Assembly (NCBI GenBank): GCA_002118135.1
Contig: BDIU01000079.1
Coordinates: forward strand, 186,001 to 250,000
Reading direction: 5' to 3'
Source of the DNA: Trebouxia sp. TZW2008
Lineage: Eukaryota; Chlorophyta; Trebouxiophyceae; Trebouxiales; Trebouxiaceae
DNA: 64,000 nt
Shown here one piece after another: positions 11,801-21,849 of this stretch (position 1 is its first letter; the number at the start of each line of letters is the position of its first letter). Under the pieces are notes generated by a model. It was not told the origin of the DNA. It made no database searches and saw only the letters and a list, made by a program, of their open reading frames with translations. The translations under genes were made by a program, and so were the position numbers.

Positions 11801-13882
11801 CTTTGCAAATTACAAGCGGAAGCCAGAGCGTAAAGATGAGTCTGGCGATTGACCTTGGTGTATGAATCTCATGGGGCTATGATTTGATGTCATTGCTTAC
11901 TCACATACATCCAGCAAAGCCGAATATTCAGAGCTTTGACTGTTGGACATGAGCGAGTGTGTATGCTGAAATCATGAGCAGTGTGCATGCCTCTGAATGT
12001 TTGGCTTTGCTGTCTGTTGGCAAGCATACAAACGCTGTCTGACCAGACACAGATGCCGCACATCTGCCTACTCTGACCCGGCAGACACCAGAGCAGGATT
12101 ATGTGCCAATCATGCAACACCTTTCAACCATGTTCATAGCAGGGCTGACAAGCCTGTCTGAAAACAGAAACTCAGCTATGCTGTTGCTGAGACGGGCATT
12201 GTCTGGCTGAGGTGGCCTTGTGAAGCAGGGTAAAATTTCAACAGTGCAACATTCGGCGGCGATTAAAGAGCAACAAAACAGCAAACAAAGCTTGTTCACA
12301 ACAAGGGACAGCACCTGACTGAAGGTGTACAAGCTGTGCCTGATGCATTCATGTAATGCATCTTTGATCACAGCCTCATTCAGTACAGGCCTACTGAGGG
12401 CAAAGATGTGTCTGCAAACAGTGCACGTCTTGCTGGACATGAGCATCACCTGGCTGAATTGGCCCTGATGAAGCCCTGCAAGCTGTGCCTGGTGTAGGGT
12501 GGCGGGCAAGGGATCCTGACCCAGCATGCGTAGCTGCTTGCTGTGCTGCTGCAGGTCCCCAACAGCATCAGGCCCCCGCGCACGCTTCATGCCAAGCCCT
12601 GAGTCTGCAGACCAGATGTAAAGTGAAGGTGTGAAGTAAGATGACACAGGCAATTAAGTCATGAGTGCAAAGGCAAAGACAGAGGGAGCAGTGGAAATGG
12701 ATGCTGACAAGACTCAGCAGCAGAAAGCAAGGCTGCAAAAGGCATCAGCACGTATCGCATCTGCTGTGCATCTTCCTCTAATGACAGCTATTGAGACATG
12801 TCATTGTCAGAGCCACCTCTGATGTGCGCAGTTGTACCTGTCATGTATGGCATGTATCGTCCTGTTGCCACATCTGTCTCCAAGACCTGCATGCCCACAA
12901 AGTGATGTCAGCACCGACTTGCAAGTGGCCAGTGAAAAGAGTCACTGAATTTTGCAGGGGACACAGTTGCTTGCAGAACAGTGGCAGTCTCACCTTCAAC
13001 AACGGGGGTCCCAATGCTGCACGAGCCTTAGTGACATAGGCTAACAGGGATTCACCCAAGGCCTCCAAAGAATACTTCAGCAACAGCTCCTGTGCTTTGT
13101 CAGAGCTTGTGACTGCCTCCTTCAGCTCCTCCCTCCTGCATGAAAGCATACAATGGCTGTCAGCCTGCTTGACCTTGACTTGAAGATTGAAAGGCAGCTG
13201 AGCTGACATCAATACTCAGGACAGCCACTTGCCTGTGAAGCTCCAGTGGCGTGCTTTCACTTTCAGTAGGTGGCTGAGGAAAGTACTTGTCCACCAAAGC
13301 GTTGTAGTTGACCACATGGGGTCCAACCAGAACGCCTCCAGCATCTCTCAGGCTGCGCAAGACCAAGTCAGTTTTGACCTGCACAGAGCATGCTCACAAC
13401 GAAATCGGCTGCAAGCTAAGGCTGTTGCGAAAGCTGCGTGTGCTGCATCGGAACTGGACCTGGACATAGAGCTCAAGAGCCGGGCTAAGATCCTCGACCC
13501 GACACGCTGGTGGGTAAAGGTCTGGGCTCTCGTGGCTGAAGTTTGTCAGACAGTTCAAGGCGTCCAGGGAGGACTGCGTGATGTTGGCCACGTTATCGCG
13601 TAGCACACGCAGCATGAGCCGGACTTGTATCGGAGGGGGCAGCTCTCCGACATCGCAAAGAAAGCCGTCATAAAAGTGCTTTATGAGCTCGTCCTCGACT
13701 TTGTCTTGCTCAAGCAAATACTCCAGAACCCATAGATTGCTGCTGATTATGGTTTGTCGACCTGCTTGGGCCATCAACTTAGCGCAAAGCCCTGAAAGTT
13801 CAAGCCCTATGCTCACAAAACCTTGCAAACGCAGTTGAGGGTTCAAGCAAAACGTCTTCGATTCTTGGGCAGCGTGCATCAT
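8864..13882 (-). CDS. TRF-like telomere-repeat-binding protein: TRFH-like region plus telobox Myb
   Basis: Minus-strand gene of at least eight exons, including 13460-13882, 13233-13378, about 13010-13135, about 12480-12640, about 11550-11650, 10245-10424, 9452-9596 and 8864-9030. The C-terminal Myb spans two exons: GRWSEEETNTLIMLTNQ joins LGKGKWKKILDEAG, ending with VDLKDKWRNL, the telobox signature that binds telomeric repeats. It has the three Trp residues of a Myb repeat. The N-terminal half is helical. Its segment REELKEAVTSSDKAQELLLKY followed by ALGESLLAYVTKARAALGPPLL resembles the last helices of the vertebrate TRF1/TRF2 dimerisation domain. The middle is Pro/Gly-rich with VKMEMPVAP, and the tail is acidic (DAPDNPDGYLAEEGGQ). 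The Myb and telobox are firm; the TRFH comparison is from memory. One intron (after 13233) uses a GC donor. Confidence 0.82.
10530..10709 (-). repeat. Two upstream partial copies of a TRF-like exon (5' part)
   Basis: The intact exon (10424 down to 10245) begins VKMEMPVAPGMVAPLDGTP. On the minus strand, upstream of it, are VKMEMPVAPGVLAPLDGTP (about 10580-10530) and the more diverged VKMEMSVIPGTLAPLD (about 10705-10650). A very weak fourth echo lies near 10800-10840. Both clear copies carry the acceptor-side part only. Confidence 0.75.
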
Positions 13883-14553
13883 TTTGCCAATCCCTAAGGA
13901 AAACCTGAGCGGTCCCCGCCAAATCGGGGACGAAATTTCCTCAACCTAAACTGCAGGCAGTGCCTGTGGCATGCTGCTTGCCAAACTCAACGCGCTGCCA
14001 AACGTGGAGTCGCAATCATGGATCGGTGGTATTAATCGCTGTTGACGTTCAGAGCGGTCAGAAGCAAGCATGGCCAGAGCAGTTGCTGGACATATCTGCT
14101 GGGACTGGTCATGTCACAGAACACAAAAGCCTTATTGCAGCAGGCATGGTCTCGATCAAGTGATGACCCAAGCTGTACAAGCTTTTCAGTGCAAAGCTTA
14201 CACTTTATGCAGCCTTTCATGCTGTTGGCCTTTGATAAAGGTTGGCATGGTGATTTGCGTATCAATCTTCCAGCTGTGATGCTGATTGACACGCATGCTC
14301 TTTTGAACTGAGGCTTGCTCCCTTTGCATAGCTTGGGGTTGATGATGCGCTGCTCAGCTTGGAAGGCTTGCGGCCTCACTTGGCACCTGCTAGATGAGTC
14401 ATGCAACTTCTGCAGGTTACGATTGTCAACGAAAAGGGTTGATCGCCGATCATCGAGCGCCAAGCTCCCGACGAACGCAGGCCATGCATGAACGCGACAG
14501 TTGCATTGGTTGAATGACGTCGAAGGCCTGCGACAGCTTGTGACTTTCATCTT
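13883..14553. promoter_or_regulatory. Divergent intergenic region between TRF-like and METTL24-like genes
   Basis: The two start codons (13882 minus, 14554 plus) face away from each other across 670 bases, consistent with a shared bidirectional promoter. A 172-codon minus ORF crosses it but has no recognisable features. No clear TATA box was seen. Confidence 0.4.
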
Positions 14554-15777
14554 ATGGGAGGTCGGTTGGCAGTTGGCGTCGTGATCGGTTTCGCTACTGC
14601 TATACTGTGTCTGGGCCTTTACGCCCGGCTACCTCCGAGACTTTGGCAAGCAGTTCCTGCACAGCATCTCAACTTCACCGCCCCACCACCGCGTCACTTG
14701 CGGAACGCGTTGTTTGCACACGTCGAGCAGGAGCACGAAGCAAGTCGAATTTATCACGAGCTTCAAGACGCGGAATACGCTGCTCTAGAACAAGCGCTGG
14801 ACATATCGGCTTGGCAAGAACCTATAGCTGTCCAGTTTGACGTCAGCAACGATCCTACAGCCCAGTTTACGCACCGGCACAGACTCATATGGGACGTATT
14901 TAGTCCCTTCTACAACTGTCCGTCACAGCAACGAGTCGGGACCCCGCCCAGACTGTTTGATGGTGGCAAATGGATCTGTGGAGTGCAGCCGTTGCTGAAG
15001 GTGCCCAACCTGCAGACTGCAACCCGCAGTGCATGCTCCAAATTCAAAATTTGCTCATGCCATGCTCATGTGCTGAGCTGCGCAAGCTGCAAGTGCATTC
15101 TGCATGAGCTGTTGATGATGCGCTTGCAGAAGCCTGGCTGCGTAATCTACTCCTTTGGGTCCAATGGACAGATCACCTTTGAGGAGGGCATGGTCGAGGT
15201 CACAGATCACATGTGTGAGGTGCATGTCTTTGACTTCAGTGCAAGTCAACAACAGGCAGAGGAAGTTGAAAGCATCAGCGGGGTCACATTCCACATGTAT
15301 GGCATTGGAGCAAAGGACGAAACTGTTCAAGGCAGATTTCAATATGAAGATCGCATTGTAACTTCATACGAGCTCAAAACTCTTCCCACAATCATGAAGG
15401 AGTTGGGGCATGAATGGGTACATGTTTTCAAAATGGATGTTGAGGGGGCAGAATATCAAGTCCTGCCCTCAATTGTGACACATTATGCTGAAGCACAACA
15501 GGTCATTCCAATTACACAGGCTCAGATTGAATATCACCATTGGGGCGATCGACCACCCAGGGAAGACATTCTGAACACACTCAGACTTGTTGAGGAGAGC
15601 GGTCTACGGGCATTTCACACAGAGTACAATTACCATGGGGAGGCGTGGAATTTCATTGAGTATGCATATCTACATGTTGACAATGATGGTCATGTTGTCA
15701 GTCCAACAGAGCCAGGGCCATATCATAAGTTGCCAGAAAGCTCAAGGCTTTCTAGACGTAGCATGATTCAGACATAA
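14554..15777 (+). CDS. Membrane-anchored methyltransferase-like protein (METTL24 / Methyltransf_21-like)
   Basis: One open frame of 407 codons. An N-terminal membrane anchor (about residues 4-24, LAVGVVIGFATAILCLGLYA) is followed by a luminal or extracellular domain. The fold shows a SAM-binding-like strand (GCVIYSFGSNGQITFEEGM), a central strand (CEVHVFDFS) and the conserved VFKMDVEGAEYQVLPSI block, where the DVEGAE motif is typical of FkbM/METTL24-type methyltransferases. The tail IEYHHWGDRPP and WNFIEYAYLHV also fits that family. Bases 15001-15129 are a stop-free 129-base block starting GTGCCC and ending CTTGCAG. It encodes a Cys-rich stretch (CSKFKICSCHAHVLSC) that breaks the methyltransferase domain, so it is probably an in-frame intron; its removal leaves 364 residues. 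The substrate is unknown. Confidence 0.75.
   Translation: MGGRLAVGVVIGFATAILCLGLYARLPPRLWQAVPAQHLNFTAPPPRHLRNALFAHVEQEHEASRIYHELQDAEYAALEQALDISAWQEPIAVQFDVSNDPTAQFTHRHRLIWDVFSPFYNCPSQQRVGTPPRLFDGGKWICGVQPLLKVPNLQTATRSACSKFKICSCHAHVLSCASCKCILHELLMMRLQKPGCVIYSFGSNGQITFEEGMVEVTDHMCEVHVFDFSASQQQAEEVESISGVTFHMYGIGAKDETVQGRFQYEDRIVTSYELKTLPTIMKELGHEWVHVFKMDVEGAEYQVLPSIVTHYAEAQQVIPITQAQIEYHHWGDRPPREDILNTLRLVEESGLRAFHTEYNYHGEAWNFIEYAYLHVDNDGHVVSPTEPGPYHKLPESSRLSRRSMIQT
15001..15129 (+). other. Probable in-frame (exitron-like) intron in the METTL24-like gene
   Basis: Begins GT after AAG and ends CAG, is 129 bases long (43 codons) and has no stop. Removing it joins VQPLLK to KPGCVIYSFG, which reads directly into the SAM-binding strand. 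Splicing is inferred from sequence only. Confidence 0.6.
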
Positions 15778-15958
15778 GTCACATGCCCAACACCGCTGCA
15801 GACACTTAGTTGTTACTGGGTTGAAGCCTTTTGTCCTTCCTTTTGTCCGGTAGCGTGCTCAGTGTTTCTCAATTAGTTTCTGAGTAAAGGGCTAGAACTG
15901 TTTTGTTTGGCAGCACAATGCATGAGAAATGTGCCGCAAATGTGAAGTATGACCACTT

Positions 15959-15972
15959 TAACCCTAAACCCT
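15959..15972. other. Telomere-like motif (telo-box)
   Basis: TAACCCTAAACCCT, nearly two units of the plant-type repeat CCCTAAA. It could be a telo-box regulatory site or a short interstitial telomeric remnant. Confidence 0.5.
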
Positions 15973-16694
15973 CAATCCTAAAAACCACTGTTCTCCCACA
16001 ATGGATGTTAGCTGGCCCTTTTCTTCGAAGTTGTGCATGATGTTGTCGGTGACGCTGCACATTGCAAGGCTCCTAGGTAGATCAGATTGTAGGACATGGC
16101 TGAGTGTATCACGAGTCAGGTCTGATTGTGCGTTCAGTGATTAAGAACACAAAGTTCCCTGTCAAGAAGCTATGCGTAGAAGTGCAATGCCTCTGCAAGT
16201 GTTTATCTGAGGCATCCAGCTTTCCAGTGTCGATATACGGCCATTGTAGTGCCCACACGTGGCAATTGCTTCTCGCAGCACCCTGTCAACAGCAGCCTTC
16301 AAAATACTGCATACTGCCACAGTGAATTCACATTCTGCGCAAAGTTGCGCAAATATTCATGTGTACTGCATAAGGAGCAAGAAGCCAACATATCCTGCCA
16401 TGCCTTGGTATTGTCACATCAGGCACACACAAGCAATTTTTGCAGGACGTTCAGCGTTCAGTTTGACCCTGCCCTGCATTTGGGGGAAAGCAGGACGCAG
16501 CTGACTGAATTGTCACAGTCCCTTGCGCACGCAACTGCGCATCAGAATAATTGCATAGCTGGCATCAGCACATGTTGCAGCTTCAAATTGCGTGACTTGG
16601 AGCGTAGCGTGTGACTTTTGCAGTTGCACGCGCTGTGAGGCTTTAGTTAGTGCTAGTTGTTTTTCTCATAGGCATTCGTCTGATCCTAGCGGTA

Positions 16695-16800
16695 CTGGTG
16701 GAGCTTCCACGACACCCAAGCCATATGTCTAGGCTGTCATTGGCCTGGCTGGTGGAGCTTCCACGAAACCCAAGCCATATGTCTAGGCTGTCATTGGCCT
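16695..16800. repeat. 54-base tandem duplication
   Basis: Two almost identical copies (16695-16748 and 16749-16800) beginning CTGGTGGAGCTTCCACGA and ending TGTCATTGGCCTG. Each holds the small inverted repeat GTGGAGCTTCCAC. One clear mismatch in the core (GACACC versus GAAACC) suggests a recent duplication. Confidence 0.9.
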
Positions 16801-18716
16801 GCAGCAGAGACTGATGTCATGTTCCTACTCTGATTGTACAGAATGGCATGCTCATTGAAGCTGTATCTGCAGCATCACTGGCAGACAAACTGTGCGGTCA
16901 TCAGCAGGAGGAATGTGCACAAAGGAGCCAGACAAACACCCATACACAGAACATAGGTGGTGCGTGAAGCGCATGCGCTGGTGACATCAACACACACACC
17001 ACAAGCAAGCTATGTGCGCAGTCCATGGGTCAGGTGTGCAAGCCTGTTCTGAGCAGCTGAGAGGCTGAGTCATGACATTAAACAGATTCTTGAAGTGCTG
17101 CTGAAAGCCTACCTGGGACAGTAGCATTGCTGCATGGTATCTGGTGGAATACACATGTTATTACACTGTTGTAGCAATGCTGTCTGGTGTGCGATATAGC
17201 AAGCACAACTTGCTCCAATGGCAAAGTCCTAAGTTTCCACTTGCTTAGCTTTCTGCTGAAGACTATGCAAGCCTTCCAAGGCCTGCAATAGCAGATGGAA
17301 GTTCATGCGCTGTCCAGTCAGCTGCAGTGACTGCTGCGACAGCCTTGCATGTCGCTCTCAGCTGTCATTTCAGCAGACATTTGGCATAACAGGCGTCAGA
17401 CACAGTAAAACCTCACCTTTCATTGCCTTTTACTCAAGCAAAAGAGCCCATTGCCCATGGGGTAATGATCCTCATCACACTCAGGATGATCTTGGCACAT
17501 GCTGTTGAGTTCCATAGGCTTCAGGCTGGAAAAGGTATGTCACCTGCAACCAACTTTGCTTCAAGGCCTGCAAAGCGTTGGAATGCAGACAATGCTATGC
17601 AGCATTCAAAACAAGGGCTGACAGTGAAGACATCTTTTGTGCACAGCAAACAATGCCGTGCAGCACAGCACAGTCAAGCCCGGATTTGTGAGCTTTGTTG
17701 TGCCTTTGAGGGATGTCTGCATCATGCAGCACCCAGCACAGTTCTTGGCAGCAATGCTGTTTAACAAACCACCATATGCATGGAATGGTCCTGCTTGTAC
17801 TGCCAGTCAGGTTCTGCAGCAACAAGAGTGTACAAGACAATAGACAAATGTAGAGGAAGTGCTGTATGTTGCTGAAAGGCAGGCGAAGACACGTGGCTTT
17901 CAATTGCTGTTCACACGCTTCAGCCCATTTTCTGGACGGCTCCAAAACACAAGGCTGATCACTTACAACTTCAGAAGTGAGAGGTGACTATTCCATTCAG
18001 CCATGCCGCCTTGCCAGCTCCAGGCTGACAATCTGCAGCACAAACTGATTCGTTCTAGTCATATTAACATTGCTGACATCAGCACCATGATTTGAGCAGC
18101 ATAAGGATGTGGGAAATGGATGTCATGACCTCAGAGGCAGCTGCAAACTGCAGCTGAGGACCCAGTGATACCAAACAGAGTTGACATGATCAGTCATTGT
18201 TGTGCGCTTATTCAATGTACAACCCGCATGCAATGCTGCCAAGCAAACAGACAGCTGTCTTTGTCAGCAAAGTCACTGAACAGACTCAGCAAACTTCAAG
18301 AGCGCCTGACAAGGTTCAGAGCAGCATGCATGCCTGCTGTGCCATAAGCAGTCAAGCAGTGACAAAACATCATCAATGTTACATATTGAAGCAAGCTGGA
18401 TCCGCAGTCAAATGCAGTGCAGTCATTGCATCACAGTTGCATTTGCACCAGCAGTTGGCGCACAGCAAGGCTAATTGTCATGTGCAAGCAGCCATTGCAT
18501 TCCATTGCAGAGTTCACATATTTATTTCCTTGTCCTTGTGTGCCTGCAGGGTGCGATCGGCAATGGCCATACCCGCCCTGCTGCCAAACTTGTTTGACAT
18601 GCCCTGTGACGTAAAGTGCGGCTGGATCCAATGCCTTAGCAAGGCCAGAAACCAGAAATCACCCTGAGATAGCCACAGCCTAGCCGTAATTGTTGCTAGG
18701 ACACCAACGCAGACCC

Positions 18717-21344
18717 CTAGCAATAGGCAAGAAGTGAGGCTGCAGCCTGGTCGCACAACAATTTCAACCACCACAAGTCATGTTCTTGCTTGATTGGCTG
18801 CCCATCCTTGGCACCATCAGGCCATGTTACATCAATGTGATTCATGAAAAGCGGGTATGTACTTTGCTCCATAACACGAGCCCATTCAAAGTCTATGGGC
18901 GCACGCACACTGTCTGCCAAAACAAAAATGTTGCTGGAGCGCAAATCGCCATGCACAAAGCCAGCCTGATGCAACAAGTGCACTGCAGCTTGAAGTGTTG
19001 CAACCGGCTTTTGTGGTGTCTCATCCCACAAGCACCCAGTCGCAAACTCCATAACCACCATGAGCCATCCGTCTGTAAGGCTTGCTATGGCTACAAGGTT
19101 TGAAGTATACCCAGATATAGGCAGGTATGGGCGTCCTTACTGTAGGATTTGCAAAATTTCACAAGCACCAACCCTTCTTGGCTGTCCAAGGTTGCCTTGA
19201 AGCAACTTCTGAAAAGCTTCTCGTGGTAGAGCAAGTGTTGTGCAGTCCCATGTGGCCCAACGAAGCTTGTTTTGTAGGGGTATTCAAGCTGCCGTGTGGG
19301 TTCTTGCTGCTCCAGTGCTTGTTGGTCCAATGCTTCATAAAAGCTGCGAAAACTGGGTAGTGCATTTCAAATGGCTGCAAAACACCTATCAGCTTGCACC
19401 ATGAGTCGGCTCTGAGACTGCCACAATAGAGGAAACATAGGGCTTAGCTGATCACATAAGGTCATATCTGAGTACACAGCCCCTGAGAGACTCATGTTGG
19501 GACCAGCCAACTCTGTCAACAGAGTTGGGCAAACAGATTTTCCTCTGACCTTCTTGGTCTGAAAGGCATGCGCAGCAGCATAAGCAGCATTCTGAACATG
19601 AATAGCTCCGCCGCCAGAACCAATCTCATTCTTGACTGCAATATTCACCAGCATTCCTCCCAGATGTATGAAAGAGCCATCGGTCTCAGCCTTATGACAC
19701 TGTGCACGCTGGAAGGTCACGTTGAACTCATCTTCCAACAACTGCCAGAATGTTTGCATTCTCTGTTCCTCATCAGCAAATGCTTGGGACATAGCTGAGG
19801 CCACAAGGCCAGCAAACTTGCAGTCAGCATCTGTCAGAGGGGCACACTCACAATCATGTCCACAGGGGTTGTCTGGGTGTCAATGTCATGCGGAGAGCGG
19901 TGGAAGCACATGTATTGTTGCAACTCTCGTAATTTGGGATGTGTCCATCCACCCTCCCCACTAGGCTTGGCAAATGATGAGGGTGATGGCGGCTTCTTGT
20001 TTGCTCTTGCTGCAATCTCCTCCCGTCCTGCTGGATCTGCAATAAACATTGTACTACTTTGTCAAGTTATCAAAGTGTGCATCCTGCCGTCCTGCTGGAT
20101 CTGCAATAAACATTGTCAAGTTATCAAAGTGTGCATCCTGCCATCAAAGCAATGAGAGGTTGCTTTACATGTTGCGCTGTGTTTGCAAACTTTGACATGT
20201 GAATTACCTCTTCGTGCTTTCTTGAGCGGAGCCTGCTCTTCCATGCTGTCTGGATCATGCTTTCCTGCATAGCATTTCCTCTAATTAAGTAACACCATGC
20301 AGTGCCTGCTCATGATTGCTGAATTAAGAGTGCAAAGGTCAACAGGAGTGTACAGAAAGAAAGACGTCTTCTCAAGCCACAGACAAGACTGGCTGCGACT
20401 GAAAGCCAACTTTGAATTTGTAGAGACTATGCTTGCAGTGCACATGTACAACCCCAACATTGTATATGCATGCAAAACATACATGCTAGTGAAGATGAGT
20501 GTATCTGTTGCTTGCTGTTCTGTGGTTATATTTAGTGTGGTCTCTTTGACAGACATGCATGCTGGCCGTGCTTCAGAATGCAAACAGCAATCCCACAGGC
20601 AACTGCAAGGGTCTAGATGAGCTCAAAGCAACCTGGCTGCACAGCTTCTTTTACTTGCTAGACAATGAACAAAGGGTACACAGAATCTGGTCAATGCCAT
20701 AGTCAAATTAACAAGGCTGAAGCTGCAGACAAGCAACTTGACGTGCAAAACTGGATTGAGTGCAACATGGTGTGAACACGATTCAGCCAGTCTGTACAAG
20801 TTGAAGGCACAGCTTATGACACTTGTCCACTTGAGACCATAATGAGGCTTTCTCGAGTCGGATGCAGTATGCAGCTGTGGTGACAAGACAATGATGAGCG
20901 ACATGCACGGCCTTTCATGCCCTTGAGGCCAATGTCTTGGCAACCTGCACTGTACATCGCACATGCAAACAAGTGTGATGCCAAAGCCTTCACTCGAGTC
21001 TCGACACTGATTGTTGCATCACCATGTCCACTTCAACAATATGACAATAATTCAGAGAGAAGCATAGCTTCGATACGTTGGAGTCAAACACAGGCGGAAA
21101 GGAGCTAATGTCAAAACAGAGAGCAATGCTCACGTCCTTGCTGAGCTCGCAAGAGAATGTTCTTTTCCTCACGCAGAGCTACTCTTTCCTTGTACAGCTG
21201 CTCCAGCTGGGTGCGCAGAAAGCTGACCTCATCACCATCTCCAGCCTGCTTTGCCGCTGAGAGAGCTGCTTCCAAGTCTGAAACCTTTCGGACAACACCC
21301 GCAATCTGCTGCTGCACACCTTCAGTGTGATCTGCACCTGACAT
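18717..21344 (-). CDS. Kinase-like protein with coiled-coil N-terminus (Crinkler/HGDLR type)
   Basis: Minus-strand multi-exon gene. The first exon (21344 to about 21132) encodes a coiled coil (VSDLEAALSAAKQAGDGDEV, then LRTQLEQLYKERVALREEK). A short basic exon follows (KHDPDSMEEQAPLKKARR). The C-terminal kinase-like domain has a candidate Lys strand (LVLVKFCKSY), the catalytic loop HGDLRSSNIFV (His-x-Asp, Asn), DFEWA in place of DFG, and the late motifs WPDGAKDGQPIKQEHDLWWL. This combination is what I recall from fungal, oomycete and algal Crinkler-D2-like or FunK1-like kinases of unknown substrate. The reading frame changes near 19845 (VDMIVSVPL stop versus ECAPLTDADCKF) with too little room for a normal intron. 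This may be a frameshift, a sequencing error or an unrecognised splice. Confidence 0.65.
20023..20142 (-). repeat. Tandem duplication at a kinase-gene acceptor site
   Basis: Units 20023-20086 and 20087-20142 share CCTGCTGGATCTGCAATAAA and CAAGTTATCAAAGTGTGCAT. On the minus strand each unit is intron 3' end, TTGCAG, and the first ~14 bases of the exon (ATCCAGCAGGACGG). The unit nearer the 3' end of the gene continues into the intact exon. Confidence 0.8.
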
Positions 21345-21849
21345 CCTGCAGAAAGAAAGGTCTCAAGGACAACGTATTAGAAGAAACGTACAGAAGAGGA
21401 GCAGCATGGCTGACCTCAGGCTGTAGCTTCAAGTCAAAGCGTGGCACTTAGCGGCTGCAGTCGCGGCAACGCGCATTGCATCACTTCGCTTGGCTTTGTG
21501 TTGGTGAGGTGTTTCCTCGGTTGTCCTGCAACTGGAAAGAGGTAACTGTCGCTCCCCAACTACCCTTCAGACAAGGAAACGCGAAGGAGGGGTCTTCCTG
21601 CAGGGACATTTCACCGAGTAGACGCTCTGTCCGACCGGGCCCTTGCCGATCACACCCTTTCGCGAGATTGCACGAGCCCATTGCCCAGCGCATTGCCTCT
21701 TGAAATTGCCTTTCAGCTTTTCCTGACAAGTTTAATTGGTATGCATACCAGCATTACTTCTGACATATGTTTGATGATCGACAACAGCTGTACAAGCCTA
21801 CTGTGACATTCTTGGCCAAAGCAGATTGTTCCACGCTAAAGTGCGTAAT

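Larger units (their letters stand above)
15778..18716. other. Convergent intergenic region without recognised genes
   Basis: Lies between the 3' ends of the METTL24-like (plus) and kinase-like (minus) genes. It contains a telomere-like motif (15959-15972), a 54-base tandem repeat (16695-16800) and short ORFs on both strands. A minus ORF at 18514-18774 has a hydrophobic stretch (CLLLGVCVGVLATIT), but it overlaps the kinase C-terminus in another frame and I could not connect it to a gene. Confidence 0.45.

Noticed and set aside
14032..14550. 172-codon minus ORF in front of the METTL24-like gene
   Set aside because: No recognisable motif, and it fills the divergent promoter region; it is most likely chance in Cys/Ser-rich sequence.
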